From the NCBI GenBank assembly GCA_038025085.1, contig CM076144.1, forward strand, positions 42,195,001-42,259,000: a stretch of DNA of 64,000 nucleotides, read 5' to 3'. The first letter of the stretch is position 1; every line of letters starts with the position of its first letter. Under the pieces are notes generated by a model, which saw nothing but the letters and a program-made list of their open reading frames with translations, was not told the DNA's origin and made no database searches. The position numbers and the translations under genes were made by a program. This document shows positions 37,676-49,000 of this stretch, in pieces. This DNA comes from Tetragonia tetragonoides (Eukaryota; Streptophyta; Magnoliopsida; Caryophyllales; Aizoaceae).

Positions 37676-38308
37676 TTGAATGTAGTGGTCGTGAGCTTAG
37701 ATATCTCTCCGGATGAAATGGTTGGCCTAGTCCACGGATCCTCTCAAGTACTCCAATTCTCCGACAGAGATCTACCAAAAGATATTGATCACTATCACTC
37801 TCTCCACATTACCGTGGAATGCAATGGCATGAAAGTCCCTCGCGTATTGATTGATAATGGGTCAGCAGTGAATGTTTGTCCTTTTTGAGCTCTCCAGAAG
37901 CTCCGGTTCTCCCGAGATCATCTTGAACCCTCAACTCAAGAAGTTCGAGCATACGACAATGAGAAGAGAAATGTGATGGGAGCAATCAAACTACCCCTTG
38001 AATATGGACCGGTAGTCCGGGATGTGGAATTTCTTGTGATCGATATACCTGCCTTCTTCAACCTTCTGTTGGGTCGACCATGGCTTCACCAGTCAAGAGC
38101 CATTGCTTCCACACTTCATCAGAAAGTGCGATCCCAAAGCCCCCACGGTGTGATCACACTTAAAGGAGATCCAGAGGTTATGACTATTGCATCCACCAGT
38201 GAGCCGCTATTACACTTGGATGAGGAGTTTGGGGGCAGATTTCATGGCTTCTTGATTGGAACCATATCAGGAGAGGATGGTGATTATCATTTTGAAAGAT
38301 TGGAATAA
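37676..38308 (+). pseudogene. Element B aspartic protease
   Basis: Retropepsin-like domain that would cut the polyprotein. The active-site segment reads VLIDNGSAVNVCP, with the catalytic Asp in a D-N-G setting rather than D-T/S-G. It is followed by TGA at 37886-37888, then by the typical second half (GAIKLPLEYGPVVRDVEF, LLLGRPWLHQ, STLHQK) in a shifted frame from 37973. Confidence 0.8.
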
Positions 38309-38374
38309 TTCCTCAACGGGACAGGATCGAATTCATCCTCGAGGGAAGAAAGTACATACTCTAGCACGGGTAGT

Positions 38375-39307
38375 GGTGGCCCAGTTAAAGTGCGAGAGCC
38401 TTATATCCCGAGCTATGATTCTGATCTAGAGATGTTCGCTGCAAAAGAGAAGATTGATATTGAAGAGTTGATCTTGATTCCGGGACTCCGTATCCCACAG
38501 CATGTGAAAATTCCTGAATTTACAAAGTTTAACGGGAAAGGTGATCCCCAGACTCATTTGAAATATTTCGTGCATGAGTTGCATCCTTTGGAGATTAGTG
38601 AGGAGTTTTTCCCTTATTACTTCGGGATAAGTTTAGAAGGAAGAGCCAGAGAGTGGTACTTCAATCTGGTGCCTTATCAGCTTGGTTCGTGGCAGAATCT
38701 AGCAACTGCCTTCATTGGTTGGGCGAATGCAGGATCAGGTGATATGGTCGAGAAACTGAAACTCGAGAGTATGGAACAATTATCTGGTGAGCTATTCTCG
38801 ACTTACATTGCCAGATGGAAGGAACAGTGCAGAAAAGTGCTTTATTTGCCGACGTTGAGAGAGAGCCTTATATGGATTGTAAAGGGATCGAAAGAACCTT
38901 ACTTCACAGAAATGAGCCGAAAAATGTACTATGAGTTAGAAGATCTAGAGGCTCACGGCTATGCTCTTGACCTCGCGAAGATTAAATCTATAAGACAAGT
39001 TTCTAATCCATACAGTCATTACCCGAAGGATATGATTGCTCCGCAACCCCAGGCACCGCAGGTCCTTCGACCTCCACGTCAACTTGAGCCATTCCACGAA
39101 CCTCTGAGTTACATATTCGGGCGGCTCATGAGCCAAGGGTTGATAACTCCATTGCCTCGACCACCTCAAAGGCCATCGCCTCGTACGTACATTACTCATC
39201 CATGTTGTGACTATTGTGGGAAGTTCTCGCACATGATCGACCACTGTCGCCTCTTGCGTATGAAGGTTGAAGAGCTCATCAGAAAAGGAATGATCCTTGT
39301 TCAATAA
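38375..39307 (+). pseudogene. Element B second gag-like ORF with zinc knuckle
   Basis: An open frame of about 305 codons located after the protease. It has the gag pattern again (IPEFTKFNGKGDPQTHLKYF, LEGRAREWYFNLVPYQLGSW, then STYIARWKEQC) and ends with a CX2CX4HX4C knuckle (CDYCGKFSHMIDHC) and LRMKVEELIRKGMILVQ. It differs clearly in sequence from the first gag, so it is not a recent duplication of it. Position between protease and RT is abnormal for Ty3/Gypsy. No promoter was seen; it may be an acquired gag from another Tat family, or a separate ORF. It is the least damaged coding block of element B. Confidence 0.75.
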
Positions 39308-40250
39308 GCGGAAGAAGTTGCAATTGCCCAATTGCCCGGACACATCCAAATAAAGGGGCAATCAGGATAAGTCTTTTTCAGAACCAATAATTGTGTTAAG
39401 TAACAGGCCAGAACTATGTATGGTCTGATCCCCATGAATCAATGTGCCCTCTTATCAACTCTGATTAGAAACACTTGTATTCACCTGTACTTGGGGTACG
39501 TGCCAACTCATTTGAGTTCGACCAATTAGGAAGTAAATCTTGTCGTCACCATCTAGGAAGTAAACCTTTTTCTTAAGCACTTGTAACAGAACTATGTAAC
39601 GGCCTGATCCCCCGTAGGACTCAATTATCACTTTTGACTATGTATTAGACACACATGTATGCACATGCATGGGGTACGTAGGCTCTCACTTTGAGCTCAG
39701 CCGAAATAAATAAATAAAAAAATCTCTCAGTCAGTAAGAAGAACTACGTGGACCTGATTCTCCAATGCACATTTTCAAAATACCCCATATTTTCGAAAAT
39801 GATGTTTGCACACATTAGAGATACGTAGGCAGCTTTCGGGTGCGGTCCAACCAATTTATCAAAAAAAAGAGAGTGAAAAAAAAAAGCAAAAAAAAAAAGA
39901 GAAAAGCAAAAAAAAAGCAAAAAGAAAAGCAAAAAGAAAAAAAAAGAAAAAGAAAAAAAAGAGAGTGGAAAGCCTTTGAGAATGTCGAGAATCGGTCATT
40001 TATTTATCTCTGTTTGACTTGGAGGAAAAATATCAAAAAGATTTTATTTTCAAATAAATTAAGGATTTTTCGGGAAAGTCCATTTTTCAAAAAAAAAAGA
40101 TTTTCAAAAAAAACAACAAAAAAGATTTTTCTTTTAATCATGTGATTTTGATGTCTTCCATGATAGTCATGCATTTGTGCACATAAGTTCATACCCTCCA
40201 CAAAAAAAAAAAAAAGCCCTCATTTTTCCCTGTTCCCCAGGAACCGGATG
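39308..40250 (+). other. Spacer with three copies of the post-pol motif and a purine tract
   Basis: GAACTAYGT...CTGATYC...GTACGTAGG-type blocks at 39411-39520, 39589-39684 and 39741-39832, followed by an AAAAGAGAAAAGC-like tract (39855-39965). Lysine-rich ORFs over the tract are artefacts. The same kind of sequence follows integrase at 44420-44540, so this spacer resembles a retroelement 3' region sitting in the middle of element B. Confidence 0.6.
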
Positions 40251-40324
40251 TCGAACTCCACTGCCAAATCAGCCTTCCTACCTGCTACCAGCCATCCGAC
40301 CATCTGGATCATGAGTGCTGATTC

Positions 40325-41105
40325 ACCAGGGGCAAGAATGATGTTGAAAATGGGACATGTACCAGGAACCGGACTTGGAAGGAATGGCTGAGGCATTAAG
40401 GAGCCTATCTTACCGATGGACAATAGAAACCGAGTTGGGTTAGGGTACAACCCATATGTCAGCCAAGGGGCACCGAAGGCTATCTCCAAGACGCTGAATG
40501 GGCAGTTTGTGCAGCTAGGACAGAATGAACTCTACTATGACTTTCCCGAGCCGTGGTTGGAATCAAGAGAGCATGGAAGACTCCCAGGTCTTGAGATTTT
40601 CTTCAATGATGTTGAGGTGTATGATCCCGAGGATTGTCTGAAGTTGAAGGATGAGGGAAAGGAAGTTGATTGGGTTGAGAATATCCAATACAGAGTGTTG
40701 AACCGACTTTTCAAGACGGTCGATTTTAATGACGATATATTCGATCCCACTGATATGATCGAATCAAAGCACATTGTGAGGAAATGGAGCTATGAGTACA
40801 AGGGTAAAGAAGGAGAGCAAGAAGTGAAGATCTATGTGGGCAACCATCCACCTAAACCAATATCCAGTAGCCCAAATACATCCACCACTTCAGAATCATC
40901 AACCGACCCAAGTACCGAGCCAAATCGCCTACTGGGCCCCATATCTGATGAATGTGAGACTGACGAGTCCACCACTTTCACCACAGAATATCCCACGTCG
41001 GATGACCTGTCCGATGTTGAAAATACCCATCCTACCCTTCTCTCTGAACATATTTGTGCACAAGAGCTTGATTCTGATCATGATGCATCATCATATGACA
41101 AATGA
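40325..41105 (+). pseudogene. Element B G-patch-like motif and RT-proximal linker
   Basis: ARMMLKMGHVPGTGLGRNG (40325 onward) fits a G-patch (glycine-rich, GTGLG core) and is followed by TGA at 40389-40391. A frame from 40416 then reads VGLGYNPYVSQG, LNGQFVQLGQNELYYDFPEP and an acidic Ser/Thr-rich segment to 41105. Element A has the matching linker. G-patch motifs in retroelements are thought to bind nucleic acid; the role here is inferred. A frame change near 41100 separates it from RT. Confidence 0.65.
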
Positions 41106-42368
41106 GTCACCACAAGCATGCATATCGCCGATTGAAGAGTCCATAATAATATACATTGGCTCAAAAGAAAATAAAAAAGAAGTTAAAATTGGGTCATCTC
41201 TGTCATTTGAAGAACAAGAGTCTTTCACTGAGTTGTTGAGAGAATATGTGGATGTATTTCCATGGTCTTATGCCGACATGCCGGGTGTTGACAGTAGTAT
41301 CGCTGAGCACCATCTTCCTTTGCTTCCTGATAGCAAGCCAAAGCAGCAGAAGCTCCATCGAATGAAACCAGAGATTAGTCTCAGAGTTAAAGAAGAAGTT
41401 CAGAAGCAGATTGATGCTGGATTTCTACAGGCTGTAAAGCACCCATATTGGTTAGCGAACATTGTTGTTGTTCCCAAGAAAGATGGTCGAGTAAGAATGT
41501 GTATCGACTTCCGAGATTTGAATGCCGCTTCACCGAAGGACTGCTTCCCATTACCACACATCGACATGTTGGTCGACAATACAGCGGGACATGCTATGTT
41601 CTCGTTCATGGATGGATTTTCAGGATATAATCAAATCCTTATGGCTCTAGAAGGTCAAATCAAGACATCATTCATCACCCCCTGGGGCACGTACTGTTAT
41701 AAGGTCATGCCTTTTGGTTTGAAAAATGCCAAGGCCACCTACCAACGAGCTGCAACGACGATTTTGCATGATCTAAATGATGATATTGTTGAGGTGTATG
41801 TGGATGATATGATAGTTAAGAGTCGTGCTCGAGAGGATCACTTTTCCTCTTTGAAGATATTCTTTGATCGTATCCGGAAGTTCAATCTGAAGCTCAACCC
41901 GCAGAAATGTGTGTTCGGAGTTACATCTGGTAAACTCCTGGGATTTGTTATTAGCCAGAGGGGCATAGAAATTGATTCTGAAAAGGTGAAAGCTATTTCT
42001 GAGTTGCCAACACCGAGAACTGAAAAGGAAATCCGAGGTTTTCTGGGAAGAATTCAATACATCAACAGATTCATTTCTCAGCTGACCTCAAAATGTGAAC
42101 CAATTTTCAAGCTTCTCAGTAAGGGTACATCCCATCAGTGGAATGATGATTGCCGAAAGGCATTTGAAATGATGAAGAGCTATCTGGCGAAGCCTCCAAT
42201 TCTGGCAGCCCCGCAGCCAGGGAAGCCTTTGATATTGTACCTTAAAGTGACCGAAACTGCTATGGGGGCATTTCTGGCTCAATATGAAGAGGGAACGAGA
42301 AAAGAAGTGGCTATCTACTATCTGAGTAAGACTACCTCCAAGCTCACACCACATATCTCGTCTCGAGA
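41106..42368 (+). pseudogene. Element B reverse transcriptase and degenerate RNase H
   Basis: Shows VPKKDGRVRMCIDFRDLNAA, VEVYVDDMIVKS and LNPQKCVFGVTSGKLLGFVI, then LYLKVTETAMGAFLAQ, again lacking the first RNase H aspartate. Compared with element A, about 30 residues are missing between IYYLSK and the RLDPIKYLF segment, together with a frame change. This indicates a deletion of roughly 95 bp near 42330. The enzyme is therefore broken. Confidence 0.9.
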
Positions 42369-44319
42369 TTGGACCCCATCAAATACTTATTCGATAAAGC
42401 AATCACGAGCGAGAGGATTGCTCGTTGGCATGCTTTGTTGTCAGAATTCGACATCCAATGTCTGAATCAGAAATCTGTAAACGGGCGAGAGCTAGCGGAT
42501 GTTCTGGCAGATGGGCCCATGTCCGAAGAAGAATGTGACGATACTTTTCCTGATGGACACATTCATGTTATACAAGAAGATAGATGGAAGATGTATTTTG
42601 ACGGAGCTTGCAACAAAAGGGGCAATGGAGTCGGAGTGCTCTTGATTAGTCTAGAGGGATTGCATGTACAATTTTTGGTCAAGTTGGATTTCCCGACCAC
42701 GAACAATACAACTGAATATGAAGCTTGCATCTACGGTGTAAAGGCAGCCTTGGCCGCGGGGGCACGACGCCTCACATTATATGGTGATTCAAATCTCATC
42801 ATTTCCCAGACCATAGGGGCATGGAGAGTCATGGATGAACGATTACAGATGTACACTGACTGCTTACAGCAGTTCATCCCGTGCTTTGATGATATTACTT
42901 TCAGACACTTGCCCAGAGAGCAGAACACTTTTACAGATGCATTGGCCAATCTGGCAACCACTCTGGTTTGGGAAGGAGAAATTCGAGCTCAGACCATCAC
43001 TCTGGAAGAACGGCACGAGCCTGCCATATCATGTGATCATGTGAATTTAATTACAGATGCAGAGAATGAACCGTGGTACACGGATATCAAGAAGTACCTA
43101 AACGACTACTCTTATCCTCAAGAGAGTTCAAAGAAAGATCAGCTGGCTATCCGCCACCTTGCGTCTCATTTCGCACTTTATATGGATAAGCTGTACCATA
43201 AAGGGTTTGACGGGACCCTCCAACTCTGTGTTGATTCCAGAGAAGCGCAGAAAATTATGAAAGAAGTGCACGGGGGTGATTGTGGCCCGCATATGAATGG
43301 AAAGATGCTTGCTAAGAAGATTCTGCGAACTGGATATTATTGGACTACATTGGAGCATGATTGCTACCAGTATGTCAGAGCTTGCAAGAAATGCCAGATA
43401 TTCTCCAATCTGAATCACATGCCCTCCGCGGAGCTGCATAATCTGACGTCACCCTGGCCGTTCTCAACCTAGGACATTGATATTATTGGCCAAATCAATC
43501 CGAAAGCATCCAATGGGCACCAATACATTTTGGTGGCAATCGACTATTTCTCGAAGTGGGTCGAAGTGGCCTCATACTCCAAGCTAGGGGCACGACAAGT
43601 GTCCAAGTTTGTGATAAAAAAACATTATCTGCCGGTACGGCCTACCATTTGAGATGATATCTGAAAATGGCCCACAATTCGAGGGGCACCTCAAAGAGAC
43701 TCTCCTGAAGTACAAAGTGAAGCAACACCAGTCGTCACCATACCGACCTCGGACCAATGGAGCTATCGAGGCTGCGAACAAAACGGTCAAATCTATTCTA
43801 TTGAAGATGATTGAGAAAACGAAAGAAGGGCCTGAGAAGCTGCCATATGCCCTCTGGGGATTCAGATCATCAATTCGCACGCCAACTGGGGCAACACCGT
43901 ACTCACTGGTATACGGCATGGAACCAATGCTTCCAATTGAAACAGCGATTAAATCTTTGAGAGTCATTGCCGAGAGTGGCATTCCTGAAGAGCTTTGGCA
44001 TAAGGCCTGATATGAAGAACTAGCATTTATCGCTGAAAAGAGATTTGCAGCTCTCAACAACATCCAGAACTATTAGCGCCGCATTGCTCGGTCTTATAAT
44101 AAGAAACTGAGAAGTCGAGATATTCAAGAAGGAGGTCTTGTTCTAAAAGAGAATACAGCACCCATGCATGACTCTAGAGGCAAATTCCGACCCAATTGAT
44201 CCGATCCATTTCTGGTCAAGGAGATCACGCCTGGAGGAGCAGTGAAGTTAGCTGATTTGGACGAGAATGAACTTCCTAGCATTACCAATCTGGACCAATT
44301 GAAGAAGTTTTATGCTTAA
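42369..44319 (+). pseudogene. Element B second RNase H and integrase
   Basis: The frame 42369-43472 holds the end of the tether (RLDPIKYLFDKAI), the second RNase H (MYFDGACNKRGNG, TTEYEACIYG, LYGDSNLIIS, TFTDALANLA) and the integrase zinc region (HGGDCGPHMNG ... CKKCQIF), ending at TAG 43470-43472. The core follows: DIDIIG (D), SENGPQFEG in place of SDHG, and NGAIEAANK (E). There is an extra A in the A7 run at 43615-43621, and further stops at 44008-44010, 44074-44076 and 44197-44199. The second catalytic aspartate reads Asn or Glu (S-E-N-G), a lost key residue. The end is LTNLDQ-like (ITNLDQLKKFYA). Confidence 0.88.
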
Positions 44320-44755
44320 CTTCTTTACCTCTATCTATGATGTAATTTGTATGAAAAAGCTCTGTAGAGAGCCCAAAAAAAAAGAAGAAGAAAAGAACTA
44401 ATGTCTGGGCTAGCGCCCCAACTACGTCTGACATGATTCTCTTTACGAGATACGTAGGCAATCCGCAAGGATTCGGCCAAAATTATGTTTATTTGCTATA
44501 GTACAAAAAAAAAAAGGTGGAAATAAAGAAGAAAAAAAAATCGAATCAATTTATAATTCGGAATCTCAAACCCAATTATAGTTGATTTAAGCCAATGAAA
44601 AAATAAGTGGTGAATTTTGGACATTGACTCTAAAATTGGTAATATCTAGTTTAAGGTGTCCATTGAGCATATATATTGCATTAATGATTAGAGTCATAAT
44701 CTTAAGCATGAATAGATAAGAAAGTGGGATTACCACCATTAGAAGATTTTAGGAG

Positions 44756-44807
<52 letters not shown>

Positions 44808-46087
44808 AAGGCTAGTCATGGTATGTCCAACTCCCTCTTTCCTTGCATGCTATATGGAGGATTGAAGAAGTGAAAAAGATGAGGAAGAAGGTGAAGATGA
44901 TGCACTCTGAAGGGTGGCCGTGATGTATAACCGGAATAAGCCTAAGCTTAGACACTGAACCATCATCCTATACCATTTTGCACCCTATTCAAGAAGACCC
45001 CCAACCTTGTGTCATGATGAACTATGAACATTCCCCATGCATTCAAACCATGCTATATTGGGAGATATTTGAATTATGTGATTAAAATTCAAAAGAGCAA
45101 TTAACATAGTTCATTAGTGAACTAATGTACCATCCTTGGATGAATATGAACCTCACTAATAGCTTAGTGATGTCTTTTATGAAATGAACTCGGGTTTTAT
45201 TCCGGAAATTTCAGAAATGATTTTATGAGAAAAAATGAACCCGAATTTTATTTTAAAAAATAATTCCGGAAATTTGAGAAAAATATTTTTTGAAGAAAAA
45301 TAATGAATTCAACTTTCAAATCGAAAGAGAGATGTTTTCGAAATAAAGAAGTAAATGTTTTGCCTTAGGGCAACTTTTATTGAAAAAGCATGAGCATTTT
45401 GCATAAGGGAAGCATTTAGGAAGAATGAAAAATTGAGGAGTTAGAAGATGAGAAAATGAAAAATAGAGAAGAAGATTATCGTGCATGCATGCACGCGAAG
45501 ATTTGGAAGAATTATTGGAAGAATTGTCAGAAGAGTCAAAAAGAATTATGGTTATACCTCGAGATAAAAGAGGTTACACCCCGAAGCATCCGAGAAGAAC
45601 TATGGTTATACCTCGAGATAAAAGAGGTTACGTCCCGAAGCATCCGAGAAGAATTATGGTTATACCTCGAGATAAAAGAGGTTACGCCCCGAAGCATTCG
45701 AGAAGAATTATGGTTATACTTTGAGATAAAAGAAGTTACGCCTAGAACATCCCAAAAATCCAGAACTTCCAGAAGATCCCGAACGTCAAAAAGGTTCAGA
45801 AAATCCAGAACTTCCAGAACATCCCGAAAATCCAGAACTTCCAGAATATCCCGAAAATACAGAATATCCAGAAGAACAATGGTTAAACTTCGAGATCAAA
45901 GAAGTTACACCCCGAGGTGCACGAAAGAATGTGGTTGGTGGCTAGTCCACTACCATCTAAACGATAATTATTATCGTTGTTATAATTAACATTTTCGCAA
46001 GTCAAAATTAGGTGTCTTTTGTATCGTTGACCTTCGTTTCTTTGGAACCTGATCAATTCGTCAGAAACTCGGCCAACGAGGGGCATC
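44320..46087 (+). other. Element B 3' untranslated region with polypurine tract
   Basis: Contains the post-pol motif (44420-44460), an A run of about 46 bases (44758-44803), unique AT-rich sequence, the tandem repeats at 45541-45875, and a purine-rich ACGAGGGGCATC (46076-46087) directly before the 3' LTR that is the likely plus-strand primer. No antisense genes are visible here, unlike element A. Confidence 0.6.
45541..45875 (+). repeat. 54-bp tandem repeats followed by short CCAGAA repeats
   Basis: Four near-identical copies of GAATTATGGTTATACCTCGA plus GATAAAAGAGGTTAC and CCCGAAGCATCCGA (45541-45735), then degenerate units ATCCAGAACTTCCAGAA, ATCCCGAAAA up to 45875. The period is a multiple of three, so an ORF runs through (ELWLYLEIKEVTPRSIRE repeated), but there is no sign that it is translated. 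Confidence 0.85.
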
Positions 46088-49000
46088 TGTAGACGCCGAA
46101 TTTTGACTTGTATTTCTTTTAAATAATTATTACAGTTAATATTAGCATTAACTGTAATTACCCTAATTAAATAAGTCATTTGGGCTAAAAAGGGCATTTA
46201 AGGTCCATAAGGTGACCCAAGCCATTAGCAAAGCAAAGCCCAAAGCCCAAAGCCCAAAAGAGAAAATAAATCAAAAATCCAAATTAGAATATAAAAGAGA
46301 AAATACAAAAATAAATAAGGATTGGAATTATGATGTCATGCATGACATCATTCCATGACATCATGCATGACATTACAATATTCCCATGTTCCCATCCAAT
46401 AGCTAAAGACAAAAGGGAATAATGGTATCAAGTAGAAATACCAAAATACCCTTCCCTTTTCCATGAATTAACCACTCCACCCAAAAAATTAAATAAAAAT
46501 CAAAAAAAATTCCCCCCTCACAACCGAAAAAGAGAAGAAAAAGAAAAAGAAAATTTATTTTATTACCCCCCAAGTTTTTATTTTCTTTTTTTATTATTTT
46601 TTATTTTTTATTTTGTTTTTTGTTTTTCTCTTTTCTATTTTCTCTCCCACCTTATCTCATCTTTTCTCTTTCGTACTCACTTCCACCTCAGAAGATTCTC
46701 CCATCTTCTTTCCATCACCACAAATGTGACATTTGTAACTCTCCCATCCACATTCTCTCACCCCCCATCTCACCATCCACCTCCCATCAAATCCCACCCT
46801 CCATTTCCTGACCCTAATTCACCCCTCATCTTTTCCCCCCTTATAAATACCCCCAAAAAGCTAACCTAAAGGCCCTTTGCCTCTTTCTCATCTCTACATC
46901 TTAAAATCTCTACTTCTCTCTCTAGTTTTTCCTATCATCTTTTCAACTTACTTCAACTTTTGAAGGTTTTCTAAAAATTTCTTCTATTTCTAAAACTTCT
47001 TTTTTATCTAGTTAATGCAAACTAAAGGGCGTTTGTACTAACTAATTTAGTTTTGAAGATTGAGATTTCTAAATCTACGCAAGGGTAATCTTTTATCTCT
47101 CTCCTTCAATTATTTATTTTTCTAAGTGTTTTTACTAACCATCTCATTTTGTATATAAATTGCTAATAAACACTATTATCCCCCCTTAATAATCCCATTT
47201 TCACCGGTTGGACTCTTTGTAGGTGTGGGCATGAACCACCCTATTTTTGGAGCGGCCAAAAATTCCTAGGTAAGGGTTCAAGTGCACACGCGAACCCGTC
47301 TCCATGGGGACTTAGATCCAGCTTGTAGAGAGTGATTTTTTGCGGTGAGGAAGAGAGTTGCTTGTGCCAAATTTGTATGTTCAATGAATGTTTCTCTCTT
47401 TCTCATCACCATTTTCATTGTTTTTTATACTTGAAATTGAATAAAAAAAGGTCATTTTGCATATAGAGGCCTCGGATTTATTTTTTGTATAAAGTTGTAA
47501 TAATTCGGATAGTTGACAGTTTTTAGAGCAGAATTCATTTGTAGATCTAGGAAGATCCAACGGTTGGCATTTGATAAAATTAGTGTCATCGGAAACCTTG
47601 TCCAGAGGGCTTTTTAACGAGATGAAAATCATCCAGATCCAATGGTACCGTCGTCTGTAATTGAATTTTGAAGTTTCTGAGTCTAAAAATGACCAACGTC
47701 CATAGATCTATAAATAACTAACAAACGGTTAAGTTTTGAGATTGGTCTATTTTTGGGTAAATTGAAGAGGATTTCCCTAGATTTTTAAAGCCACCTACTT
47801 AGTCCATTTTGAATAACAAATGAATTTTAAATGAATTTTTAAAAGACAAAGTAGTGTTGTCCCTTTGAAAGATTTTCTCAGATTTCGACTTTGTAAATAA
47901 ATGGCTCACCTTAACCACTTAGGATAGTGTGTTTTTCTTGATAATATTTTTAGGAAGTCCTTAGTGTGTCTACTTCAATGTGTAAATAATAATTCAAGTT
48001 TAACCAAGTAGATTTAATTCTAAAATTAACCAACCGAGTATATATCCAGAAATGACAATGTTCACTTAACTGAAAAGGCTGAGGTGTTTAGCAGCTCATT
48101 AATAAAAGATGAACTTTGATTTGGATAATAGACTCCTCAAAAACCAATCTATGCTATGGAATTACTCCATTCAGATGTGTTTTCGATTTTTAATGATTTA
48201 ATCAAACCGAGTTTGGTTCTGTCAAAATGAAAGACAATTGGTTAAGTTTAGAACATTAAGGCTTTTGTACAGTTCGTTTGTTTAATTTCGTTAAATGACT
48301 TAGAATCATCTAAAACTCATGAAGTTTTGTGTACATATCCAACTTCAAGTATAGTATAAGTCCTGTAAATATTAGACCTATATCACTTGTAAATAATTCC
48401 CAATAAATCAAAAACCATTGGTCTATCCAAAAGCTTTTAGAAGCTCGTAAATCGTGAATAACTCACCGATCGTCAACTTTCTTGACTTTAGATTTTTACA
48501 GTGGAAACATGAATTAAAATCAACCAAGATAGGCCTTTGAAGCACTCGATTTGGTTGAGTTATGACCGAGATATGAATTTTAGAAGTTATGTCTAGATTA
48601 TTGTAAAAATGATTTTGTTCGATTTTATAAACGATTTTCGTTTAATCATCAAATGAATCCACAAAAATACGAAATTCTCCAGTTTATTCCTTTAGTGTGT
48701 CCCACTAATTAAAAAAATAAATTTGGAGTTAATAAGTCGCGTTTGGACCAATCCCTTGTCGATTATTTCAAACCACCTTTTGTAAATAACCAATTCTTTG
48801 TAAATAGATATATTCTTTTGTCAATGAACCAATCCTTTGTGAATAAGTCCAACTTTTGAAGACGAAGATGAAGATCGAGCCCCGGAAGCGCCATGTTAAC
48901 ATGAAGATCAAGTATTTTTCTTCTTTTTAGGATTTTTAGACATTTTTTGTATATTGTATTGTAAATACTCGATTTGTACTTTGTTTATTCCGAGGCCTCT

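Noticed and set aside
39840..40145. Lysine-rich ORF of 101 codons
   Set aside because: It is a translated purine tract in the spacer of element B, without homology or codon structure.
40834..41100. N-terminal part of the 543-codon RT ORF in B as real protein start
   Set aside because: Before about 41100 this frame is a shadow; the true polyprotein sense is in the frame 40416-41105, with a frameshift between.
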